From Thermocatellispora tengchongensis (GTDB lineage: Bacteria > Actinomycetota > Actinomycetes > Streptosporangiales > Streptosporangiaceae), in assembly GCF_014202315.1 (NCBI RefSeq), contig NZ_JACHGN010000009.1, forward strand, positions 279,602 through 343,601: a DNA stretch of 64,000 nucleotides, in the 5' to 3' direction. A program made the position numbers and the translations under genes. Under the pieces are notes generated by a model. That model saw only the letters and a program-made list of their open reading frames with translations, was not told where the DNA came from and ran no database searches. Position 1 is the stretch's first letter. Each line of letters opens with the position of its first letter. Positions 40,089 through 48,500 of this stretch are shown one piece after another.

Positions 40089-41330
40089 TCAGCCGCCGAG
40101 CGCCGTCTGGGTGTTGCGCTGGAGCCGGGTCAGGATCGACTTCGGGTCGGTGCTCGGCAGCTTCTGCAGGGCCGCGTCGAAGTCGACCAGGACGCTCTCC
40201 ATCTTCGGCGCCTTGACCGGGCCGCGGGCGAAGCCGGCGCTGTCGGCGAAGGCGGCGTCCTCGGGGAACTCCTTGGTGAACGGCTCCTTGGCCGACTCGC
40301 GGGAGGGCATGACGCCGAACGCGCGGGCGAAGGCCATCTGCTGGTCCACGGTGGTCATCGCGTTGACGAAGTCGATGGCCTGCTGCTTGTACTTGCTCTT
40401 GGCCGCGATGCCCCAGCACTGGGTGAACGACAGCGTGCCCTTGCCGGCCGGGCCCGCGGGCAGCTCGTGCACGGTGTACTTCACGCCGGGGTAGTCGGCC
40501 TTCATCGCGCCCTTGATCCAGTTGCCCTCGATCGTCATGGCGGCCTTCTCCTTGCCGAACGCCTCGCCGCCCCAGCCGGCGTCCAGGTCGCCGGGGTACT
40601 TGGCCAGGCCCTCGCGCAGCAGCGAGCGCACGTATTCGAGCGCGCGCAGGTTCTCGGGGCTGTCGGCGGTGGCCTTCTTGCCGTCCTCGCTGGTCACCCA
40701 GCCGCCCGCCTGCACCATGAAGGCGCCGATGCGGTCGCGGGTGTCGGCCACCACGAGCGGCACCTCGCCCGCGTCCTTGAGCTTGCGCGACACCTCGGTG
40801 AGCTGCTCCCAGGTCGTGGGGACGTCGGCGTCGGTGAGCCCGGCCTTCTCCCACTTGGTGGTGTTGATCACCAGGGCCAGGGTGGAGAAGTCCTTGGGCG
40901 CGCAGTAGTACGTGCCGTCGTAGGTGAAGGCGTCGCGCAGGTTCTGGTAGAAGTCGTCCGAGTTCGCGATCTTGTCGCCGTACGGCTCCAGGGCGCCGAC
41001 GCCGGCATAGTCGGCGAAGCGCACCGCCTCCACGTAGAACACGTCGGGCGGGGTGCCGCCCGCGAACGCCTGGCCGAGCTGCTGGCTGAGGTTCTGGGCC
41101 GGGGTGACGGTGGCGGTGTTGCCGGTGGCCTTGGCCCAGGCCGCCGCGGCCTCCTTGACCGCGTTGGTCTCCGCGTCGCCGGAGGAGCCGATGAGGATCT
41201 GGAGGGAGGCGGGGCCGCTGCTCTGCGGCGCGGCCGCGTTGTCCTCGAAGCCGCTGCCGCCGCATGCCGCCGCGGAGAGCAGGGCCGCGACGGCGAGCGC
41301 GGCGAGGGGTGTGCTGCTTCGGCGTTTCAT
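40089..41330 (-). CDS. Sugar ABC transporter substrate-binding lipoprotein
   Basis: A 413-residue CUT1 solute-binding protein. The signal peptide ends in the lipobox LSAAAC with Cys23 as the lipid anchor, followed by GGSG. The fold continues through LQILIGSSGDAETNAVKEAA and the ligand-cleft strings MTIEGNWIKGAMKADYP and FTQCWGIAAKSKYK. CAGGAGAG lies upstream of the ATG. It is the first transport gene downstream of the LacI gene. Confidence 0.92.
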   Translation of the reverse strand: MKRRSSTPLAALAVAALLSAAACGGSGFEDNAAAPQSSGPASLQILIGSSGDAETNAVKEAAAAWAKATGNTATVTPAQNLSQQLGQAFAGGTPPDVFYVEAVRFADYAGVGALEPYGDKIANSDDFYQNLRDAFTYDGTYYCAPKDFSTLALVINTTKWEKAGLTDADVPTTWEQLTEVSRKLKDAGEVPLVVADTRDRIGAFMVQAGGWVTSEDGKKATADSPENLRALEYVRSLLREGLAKYPGDLDAGWGGEAFGKEKAAMTIEGNWIKGAMKADYPGVKYTVHELPAGPAGKGTLSFTQCWGIAAKSKYKQQAIDFVNAMTTVDQQMAFARAFGVMPSRESAKEPFTKEFPEDAAFADSAGFARGPVKAPKMESVLVDFDAALQKLPSTDPKSILTRLQRNTQTALGG

Positions 41331-41384
41331 CCTGGACCACTCTCCTGGTGTGAGCTTGACGATCTGGGGGTCACGTCCTCGGGG

Positions 41385-42428
41385 TCACGTCGTGGATCGC
41401 CGGACGACCAGCGACGGCCGCAGCAGCACGCGCTCGGGCGCCGCCGCGCCGTCCTCCTGTTGGCCGCCGGTGTTCTGACCGTCCACATCCTCACCGGCGA
41501 TCTGGCGGGTCAGCAGCCGTACGCAGTGCGCCGCGGCCTCCTCAAGGGGCTGGCTCACGCTGGTCAGGCCGACGGCCCGCGCCACGGGGGTGTCGTCGAA
41601 CCCGCACACCGCGACCGGCGCGTCCGGGTTCGCCGCGCGGGCGGCCTGGAAGGCGCCGAGGGCCAGGGAGTCGCTGGCGCACACGATCGCGGTCGGCGGC
41701 TCACCCGCGCCGAGCATGCCGCGCACGGCCGCCTCGGCCTCGGCCACGCGGTCCTCGCACACGTACGCCAGGCCCGCCACGTCCAGCCCGGCCGCGGCCA
41801 TCGCCCGCGCCCAGCCGCTCCTGCGGTCGTCGCCGACGCCGGACCCCTCGGGCCAGCCGAGGAAGGCGACGCGCCGGTGACCGGAGCCGAGCAGGTGCCC
41901 GGTGGCCTCCTCGGTGCCGGCCGCGCCGTCCACGTCCACCCAGGTGTGGGCGTCCAGCGCGTCCCAGGGGCGGCCGAAGGTGACGAACGGCATGCCGCGC
42001 GCGGCCAGCCAGGAGGTCCTGGCGTCGCCGTGGTGGGTGCTGGCCAGCACGAAGGCGTCTGGCGTGTACGCGCCGAGCAGGTCCTCGTACGTCGCGATCT
42101 CCGCCTCGTCGTCGGCGGCGGTGTACAGGATCACCCGGTAGCCCGACCCGGCCGCGGCCTCGGTCAGCCCGTGCAGGAACCGGTCGAGGACCGAGCCGTT
42201 GATGCCGTCGCGGGTGGGCTCGATGCGGGTGGCGATGAGCCGCGAACGGCCGGTGCGCATCTGGCGTGCGGCCTGGTTGGCGCGGTAGCCGAGGGCCTCG
42301 ACCGCCTCGTGCACCCGCCTGCGGGTCTCCTCGCGCACCACTTCGGGGGTGTTGAGCACGTTGGAGACGGTCTGGCGGGACACGCCGGCGTAGCGGGCCA
42401 CCGTGGCTATCGTCACCTTTTTCGCCAT
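41385..42428 (-). CDS. LacI-family regulator of the ABC/debranching locus
   Basis: A 347-residue repressor with an N-terminal helix-turn-helix (TIATVARYAGVSRQTVSNVL) and the minor-groove hinge helix, then a periplasmic-binding-like effector domain (GFDDTPVARAVGLTSVSQPL). The ATG at 42428 follows AAGAAGG. It is divergent from the glycosidase gene. The 131-bp interval holds a perfect TTGAACGTTCAA palindrome, 29 bp from this start, which is the likely operator, giving autoregulation and joint control of both directions. Confidence 0.92.
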   Translation of the reverse strand: MAKKVTIATVARYAGVSRQTVSNVLNTPEVVREETRRRVHEAVEALGYRANQAARQMRTGRSRLIATRIEPTRDGINGSVLDRFLHGLTEAAAGSGYRVILYTAADDEAEIATYEDLLGAYTPDAFVLASTHHGDARTSWLAARGMPFVTFGRPWDALDAHTWVDVDGAAGTEEATGHLLGSGHRRVAFLGWPEGSGVGDDRRSGWARAMAAAGLDVAGLAYVCEDRVAEAEAAVRGMLGAGEPPTAIVCASDSLALGAFQAARAANPDAPVAVCGFDDTPVARAVGLTSVSQPLEEAAAHCVRLLTRQIAGEDVDGQNTGGQQEDGAAAPERVLLRPSLVVRRSTT

Positions 42429-42456
42429 TTATGCCTTCTTGTCGTGCTCTATCGTC

Positions 42457-42498
42457 TTGAACGTTCAAATCGCCATGCGGCATGATTGGATCGTTCAA
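42457..42498. promoter_or_regulatory. LacI-type operator pair in the divergent promoter
   Basis: TTGAACGTTCAA (42457-42468) is a perfect CG-centred 12-bp palindrome typical of LacI operators. CGTTCAAAT at 42462-42470 recurs at 42492-42500, exactly 30 bp away (about three helical turns), as a second half-site on the same DNA face. Confidence 0.6.
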
Positions 42499-42559
42499 AT
42501 TTCGGGATTGTTTCGAACTGTGCACCTTCAAGGACCGCCTGTCAAGAGGAGAAGATCCC

Positions 42560-44656
42560 ATGCCCGAACGTCCGAGGCAGCCCCTGCTGCACGACCTCGT
42601 CGCCGCGATGGCCGCGCCGACGGTGGCCCTCAGCGGCCAGGACGGGCAGATCGGGCACCCTCGCGGGCCGGGCGGGGCCCAGGGGCTGTTCCACGCCGAC
42701 CGGCGGGCGCTCTCGACGGCCCGCCTGCTGGTGGACGGCCGCGAGCCCGAGCCGATCGCGCACGCCCCCGACGGGACCGGCGGCGCCCGCTTCGTCCTGT
42801 TGCCGCGCTGGCTGGGCGACGACGGCCCCGACCCGACGGTGCGGGTGGACCGGGTGCGCAGCGTCGCCCCCGGCCGGATGAGCGAGCGCATCGAGATCGC
42901 CTCCACGGCGTCCGGGCCGGTGACGGCGGGCGTACGGATCGAGCTGGGCGCCGACCTCGCCCCTATGGAGGAGGTCAAGTCGGGCCGGTCGCGCCCCGCC
43001 GTACGCGCCGAGGCCGGCGGCCCCGGACGGCTCGCCTGGCGCGCAGGGGCCATCGAGGTGACCGTGAGCGGCGAGGGGGCGCGGGCCGAGGCCGGCGAGA
43101 CCGCCGCCCTGGCCTGGGAGGTCACGCTCGGGCCGGGCGGGCGTACCACGCTCGAATGGCACGCCGAGGTCGCCGACGCCGAGGCGGTCATGGCCGCGCC
43201 GCCGACCGCCGCCGCGTGGCCCGCGCCGCGCGCCGAGGCCGACGACCACCGCCTGGTGCGCCTGCTGGACCGCTCCCTGGACGACCTGCGCGCGCTGCGC
43301 CTGACCGAGGCCGGGACCGAGCCCGGGGCGGGCGGCGAGGTGTTCCTGGGCGCCGGAGTGCCCTGGTACCTCACCCTGTTCGGCCGCGACAGCATCTGGG
43401 CCGCGCGCATGCTCCTCCCGTTCGGCACCGAGACCGCCGCGGGCACGCTGCGCGCCCTCGCCCGCCGCCAGGGCCGGCGGGCCGATCCCGGCACCGGCGA
43501 GGCGCCCGGCAAGATCATGCACGAGCTGCGCCGCGGCGACTTCGCCTTCTTCGGCGGCGGCGAGCGGACCGGCCGGCCCACCGCGTACTACGGCACCATC
43601 GACGCCACCCCGCTGTGGATCAGCCTGCTGCACGACGCCTGGCGCTGGGGCATGCCCGAGGCGGAGGTCGCCGCGCTGCTGCCCCCCATGGAGGCCGCAC
43701 TGGGCTGGCTGGCCGAGCACGCCGACCCCGACGGCGACGGCTTCGTCGAGTACATCGACCACAGCGGCCACGGCCTGGCCAACCAGGGCTGGAAGGACTC
43801 AGGCGACGCGGTGCGCTTCCGCGACGGCGAGCAGGCCGAGCCGCCCATCGCCCTCGCCGAGGTCCAGGGCTACGCCTACGAGGCCGCCCTGCACGGCGCG
43901 GCCCTGCTCGACGCGTTCGGCCGCCCCGGCGCCGGGCGGTGGCGCGAGTACGCCGCCGAGATGGCCGCGCGCTTCCGCGCCCGCTTCTGGGTGGAACGGG
44001 CGGACGGCGTGCGGCACCCGGCGCTCGCCCTCGACCGCGACAAGCGCCCCGTGGACGCGCTGACCAGCAACATCGGCCACCTGCTCGGCACCGGCATGCT
44101 CGACGCCGCCGAGGAGGCCGCCGTGGCGCGGGCCCTGGCCGGGCCGGACATGTCCGGCGGCTTCGGCCTGCGCACGATGTCCTCCGGCGACGCCGGGTTC
44201 AGCCCGCTGTCCTACCACTGCGGCTCGGTGTGGACCCACGACACCGCGATCGTGATCGGCGGCCTGGCCCGCGCCGGCTTCGGCGACCTGGCCGCGGACC
44301 TGACCCGGTCGCTGCTCGCCGCCGCCGAGGCGTTCGGCTTCCGGCTGCCCGAGCTGTTCGGCGGCGACGACCGCGCGACCGCGGGCCGCCCGGTGCCCTA
44401 CCCCGCCGCCTGCCGCCCTCAGGCGTGGTCGGCGGCGGCGGCCGTCGCGATCGTGCGGGCCGCGCTCGGCGTCGAGCCGGACGTGCCGAACGGGCGGGTC
44501 GTGCTCCGCCCGCTCGCCGGTGCGCCCCTGGGCGCGCTGCGCGTACGCGGGCTGCGGGTGGCCGGGGTGGAGGTCGAGGCCGAGGTGACCCGCGACGGCT
44601 CGCCCCGGGTGAGCGGCCTGCCCGCCGGGATCGCCGTGGTCCGGCACGAGCTGTGA
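42560..44656 (+). CDS. Amylo-alpha-1,6-glucosidase / glycogen debranching-type protein
   Basis: A 698-residue cytosolic protein. The N-terminal ~220 residues form the GDE_N_bis-like beta domain (GLFHADRRALSTARLLVDG). The (alpha/alpha)6 barrel follows with PWYLTLFGRDSIWAARMLL, the acidic strings DPDGDGFVEY and QGWKDSGDAVRF, and VQGYAYEAALHGA. Such proteins act on alpha-1,6 branches or related glycosides; the exact substrate is uncertain. AGAGGAGA precedes the ATG. There is no signal peptide, so it would act on imported oligosaccharide. It is divergent from the LacI-ABC operon and shares its operator region. Confidence 0.85.
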   Translation: MPERPRQPLLHDLVAAMAAPTVALSGQDGQIGHPRGPGGAQGLFHADRRALSTARLLVDGREPEPIAHAPDGTGGARFVLLPRWLGDDGPDPTVRVDRVRSVAPGRMSERIEIASTASGPVTAGVRIELGADLAPMEEVKSGRSRPAVRAEAGGPGRLAWRAGAIEVTVSGEGARAEAGETAALAWEVTLGPGGRTTLEWHAEVADAEAVMAAPPTAAAWPAPRAEADDHRLVRLLDRSLDDLRALRLTEAGTEPGAGGEVFLGAGVPWYLTLFGRDSIWAARMLLPFGTETAAGTLRALARRQGRRADPGTGEAPGKIMHELRRGDFAFFGGGERTGRPTAYYGTIDATPLWISLLHDAWRWGMPEAEVAALLPPMEAALGWLAEHADPDGDGFVEYIDHSGHGLANQGWKDSGDAVRFRDGEQAEPPIALAEVQGYAYEAALHGAALLDAFGRPGAGRWREYAAEMAARFRARFWVERADGVRHPALALDRDKRPVDALTSNIGHLLGTGMLDAAEEAAVARALAGPDMSGGFGLRTMSSGDAGFSPLSYHCGSVWTHDTAIVIGGLARAGFGDLAADLTRSLLAAAEAFGFRLPELFGGDDRATAGRPVPYPAACRPQAWSAAAAVAIVRAALGVEPDVPNGRVVLRPLAGAPLGALRVRGLRVAGVEVEAEVTRDGSPRVSGLPAGIAVVRHEL

Positions 44657-44742
44657 CTTATCGGTGACGATCGCGAATCGTGCACGGCTTCTTCACAATT
44701 CGGTGAGGTTTATCTGCACAGCGGGGCTCTAGGCTGCCGGGC

Positions 44743-45462
44743 ATGGCGATCCCGCAGATCCCCCCGGCCGCCCCGCTGCCGCAGCAGCGCAGCGTCCTGG
44801 TGGTGGAGGACGACGAGACGATCGCGCACGCCGTACGCGACAGGCTGATCGCGGAGGGGTTCGCGGTGCGGGTCGAGGCCGACGGCGAGCGCGCGCTCGC
44901 GGCGTACGGGCGGATGGAGCCGGACGTGGTCGTGCTCGACCGGCTGCTCCCCAGGCTGGACGGGCTGGAGGTGTGCCGCAGGATGCAGGCGGCGCGCCCG
45001 GTGCCGGTGCTCATGCTGACCGCGCTCAGCGAGGAGACCGACCTGCTCGTGGGCCTCGGCGTCGGCGCCGACGACTACGTGACCAAGCCGTTCAGCATGC
45101 GCGAACTGGTCGCGCGGCTGCACGCCCTGCTGCGCCGGGTCGAACGGGCCGCGCAGCTCGCCGTCGAGGAGACCATGATCAAGGTCGGCGAGGTGCACAT
45201 CGACACCGCCGAGCGCCGCGTCTACGTCGGCGGCGAGGAGGTGCGGCTCACCCGAACCGAGTTCGACCTGCTGCGCCGCCTGGCCGAGCGGCCCGGCCAG
45301 GTGTTCGAGCGGGAGCGCCTGCTCGGCGACCTGTGGGGCTTCTCCGAGGCCGCCGCCACGCGCACCGTGGACAGCCACGTCCGCGCCCTGCGCAAGAAGC
45401 TCGGCCCCGACGTGGTCCGGACCGTCCACGGCGTCGGTTACGCCCTCGCCAAACCGGTCTGA
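44743..45462 (+). CDS. OmpR/PhoB-type response regulator
   Basis: A 239-residue regulator. The receiver domain has LVVEDDETIAHAV, phospho-acceptor Asp66 (VVVLDRLLPRLDG) and the KPF switch Lys. The C-terminal winged helix is intact (VRLTRTEFDLLRRLAERPGQ, then TRTVDSHVRALRKKLG). A 16-residue Pro/Gln-rich N-terminal extension precedes the receiver. The kinase-DUF4173 fusion gene follows on the same strand and must be its partner. Confidence 0.93.
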   Translation: MAIPQIPPAAPLPQQRSVLVVEDDETIAHAVRDRLIAEGFAVRVEADGERALAAYGRMEPDVVVLDRLLPRLDGLEVCRRMQAARPVPVLMLTALSEETDLLVGLGVGADDYVTKPFSMRELVARLHALLRRVERAAQLAVEETMIKVGEVHIDTAERRVYVGGEEVRLTRTEFDLLRRLAERPGQVFERERLLGDLWGFSEAAATRTVDSHVRALRKKLGPDVVRTVHGVGYALAKPV

Positions 45463-45488
45463 ACGCCCCCGAACCCGGAGGCGTCCGC

Positions 45489-45524
45489 ATGAGTCTCACC
45501 AAGATGCGATGCGTGATGCGATGA
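45489..45524 (+). CDS. Possible 11-codon leader ORF coupled to the kinase fusion gene
   Basis: Reading MSLTKMRCVMR, it starts at an ATG seven bases after GGAGG (45477-45481), the only good ribosome site in the interval. It ends in an ATGA overlap with the kinase ATG at 45521. The kinase starts themselves (45509, 45521) have no site of their own, so the kinase may be translated by coupling. The local sequence also contains a GATGCGATG direct repeat, so a small duplication that displaced the original start is the alternative explanation. Confidence 0.35.
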   Translation: MSLTKMRCVMR

Positions 45525-48500
45525 GGCCGCTCGACTTCCTCGGCCGGATCAAGATCAAACTCGGCCTGGCCGTGTGCCTCGCGGTCGTGGTGGCCTTCGT
45601 GGTCAACGAGGTCGGCATCAACGCCGGCCTCGGCCGGGAGCTGCGGATAGCGGTCGCGGTCGCACTCGCGCTGCTCATGGTGCAGCTCCTCGGCCGCGGC
45701 ATGATCAGGCCGCTGCGCGAGATGGCCGCCGCCGCGCAGACCATCGCCAAGGGCCGGTACGGCCAGCGCGTACGCGCCACCTCCCGCGACGAGGTCGGCG
45801 AACTGGCCCGCGCGTTCAACGCGATGGCCGCCGACCTGGGCGAGGTGGACCGCCAGCGCAGGGAGCTGGTGGCCAACGTCAGCCACGAGCTGCGCACCCC
45901 CATCACCGCCCTGCGCGCCGTGCTGGAGAACGTCGTGGACGGGGTGTCCGAGCCCGACGTGCACACCCTCGGCATCGCCCTCGCCCAGACCGAACGGCTC
46001 GGCCGGCTCGTCGCGCAACTGCTCGACCTGTCGCGGCTCGACTCCGGCGCCATGCACATCGACCCCGAGACCGTGGGCCTGGAGCCCCTGCTCGACCAGG
46101 CGGCCCGCGAGGCGGCCCTGACCCGCGACGACGTGACCGTGCGCGTCGCGGTACGGCCCGCCGGCCTGTCCGTACACGCCGACCCGGGCCTCCTCGCCCA
46201 GGTCCTGGCCAACCTGCTCGACAACGCCGTACGCCACAGCCCGCCCGGCGGCACCGTCACCCTGTCGGCCGTCCCCGCCCCGCCCTCCCCGGCGAGCCCC
46301 GGCGTCCAGATCGCGGTCGCCGACCAGGGCCCCGGCATCCCCCAGGCCGAGCGCACCCGCGTCTTCGAGCGCTTCTCCCGCCTGGACGCCGCCCGCGCCG
46401 CCGACGCCGGCGGCACCGGCCTCGGCCTGGCCATCGTGAAGGAGATCGTGGAACTTCACGGCGGCTCCATCCACATCGACGACTCTCCCGGCTGCCGCAT
46501 GGTGGTCGGGCTCCCCGGAAGGATCACCATGGGCGACTCACCCACCCCCGAACCCCCGCCCAGCCCCACCGCCCGCCCCCTGGCCGCCCCGGTCCCGAGG
46601 AAGACCACCGCCACCACCGAGAACGCAGCCGGAACCGAGGGCGCGGCACGGGAGCCCGCGCCCACGGAGCCCGTCCCCGCCACCACGGCCCCGCCGTCCC
46701 CGGCCATCGCGATGGCCGAGGCCGCCCTGCCCCCGGCCCCGGATGCGGACGCGACCGCACCGGAGATGCCGGCGACGCCCGCGGTGGCCCAGGGAGTCGC
46801 CGGTTCGGGTGTGACTGAGATCGTCGTGGCGCACGGAGCCCCCGGCTCCGGTGTGCCGGAGGCCGTGGGTTCCGGTGTGACGCAGGCCCCGGGACCGATG
46901 ACACCGGTGCCCGGCGCGGGCACTGAGGTGCAGGAGCCCGCCGTGGTCCCGGCCACGGGGTCCGGGGCGAAGGAGGTCGTGGTCGCGCGCCTGGGTTCGA
47001 ATGTGCCGGAGGCCACGGCGCCGCCGGTCGGCGTCACGGAGGCGGTCGGGGGTTTGGCCGTGCCGGAGGGCGCGGGTGTGCCGGTCGCCGCCATGGGGGC
47101 CGTGGGCTCGGGCGTGTCGGAGGCCGTGGCGCCGCCGACCGGCGCCACGAGGGCGCAAGAGGGCGCGGGTATCGCCGCGGCGGAGGCCGGGGTGCCGGTG
47201 ACGGCCGCCGTGGCCGAGGGAGCGGCCGGTTCGGGTGTGACTGAGGTCGTCACGGCGCCCGGAGCCTCCGGCTCTGGTGTGACGGAGGCCGTGGTGCCGC
47301 CGGTTGGCGTCGCCGGGGCGAGGGGGGCCACGGGCTTGGGCGCGGCGGAGACGGCCGGTGTGCCGCTCGCCGCGACAGGGGCAGAAGAGGGCACCGGCGT
47401 GGCCGTGCCGGAGGCGGCCGGTGTGCCGGGCAATGTCGGCGTGGGCCATGAGGCCGTGCCGGCGGTGCTGGCTTCCGGTGAGTCGGGAGCCGCTGTGCCA
47501 CCGGTCGGCGTCACGGGGGCGCAAGGGGCCGCGGGCGTCGCGGCGGCGGAGCCCGCCGGGGGGCCGGTCACTGCCGCAGCGCAGGCCGCCGTGGGTTCCG
47601 GTGCTCCTGGGGCCGCGGCATCGACGACCAGCGCGGCCGAGACGAAGGGTGCCGCGGACCCGGCCGCGTCGAGGGCCGTTGGGGCGCCGGTCGCCGCCGC
47701 CGGAGCGCCGGGTGCGGGCGCTGCCGTGTCGGGGGCCGTGGGGGTGCCGGGCACGGGCGCTGCCGCGTCAGGGGCCGTGGGGGTGCCGGGTGCGGGCGCC
47801 GCTGTGTCGGGGGTCGTGGGGGCTCCGGGGGCGGGCTCTGCGGTGAAGGTGGGGGTGCCGGGTGCGGGTGGCGATGTCAAGGAGCGGGCGGGCGGGGTGC
47901 GGCCGGGGGGTGCGGGCATGCCCGCGGATGTCGGGCGGGGGCGGGTGGGGCCGCCTCCGCCGCCGCCTGGGCAGTGGGCGCCGGGAGGGCCGGGAGGGCC
48001 GGGTGGAGCCGGGGGGGAGTCCTATCCGGCCAACTGGTGGGCGGCGATCGGGTTCGCGGTCGTGGGGGCCTGTTGCGGGCTGATCGCGGCGGTCGTCGTG
48101 GGTGCGGTGCTCAGTGTGGTGGGCTTCGCGCTGGCGATGCTGGCCGCGTTCGGGTGTGTGCTGGCCGGGGCGTTCATCGGCACTGTGCTCGGGGCGACGC
48201 GCAAGGCGCCGGCTCCCGTGCGTCCGGCCAATGCTCCGGAGAAGGCGCCGGGCGGGCCGTCGTACGTGCCGCCCTCGGTGTTGCCGCGGCCGGAGGTGCC
48301 GGCGATGCCGTCGTGGGTGCTGCCGGCGATGGCGGGGGCGGGGCTGGTGGCGGCGGTGACGCTGCCGTACGCGGCGCCGGGGCTGGGGCTGGTGCTGACC
48401 GCCGTCGCGCTGGGGGTGGTCGGGCTGCCTGCGCTGTGGCGCAGGATCACGCCCTGGTCCCTGGGGCTGGGCCTGCTGGGGTACGCCCTGGTCGGCGTGG

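Noticed and set aside
46560-48010. Treating the low-complexity region as a sequencing or frameshift artefact
   Set aside because: The frame stays open for about 1450 bp with a consistent Gly/Ala/Val/Pro bias and rejoins a coherent membrane domain; kept as a real but unusual linker, with resequencing named as the check.
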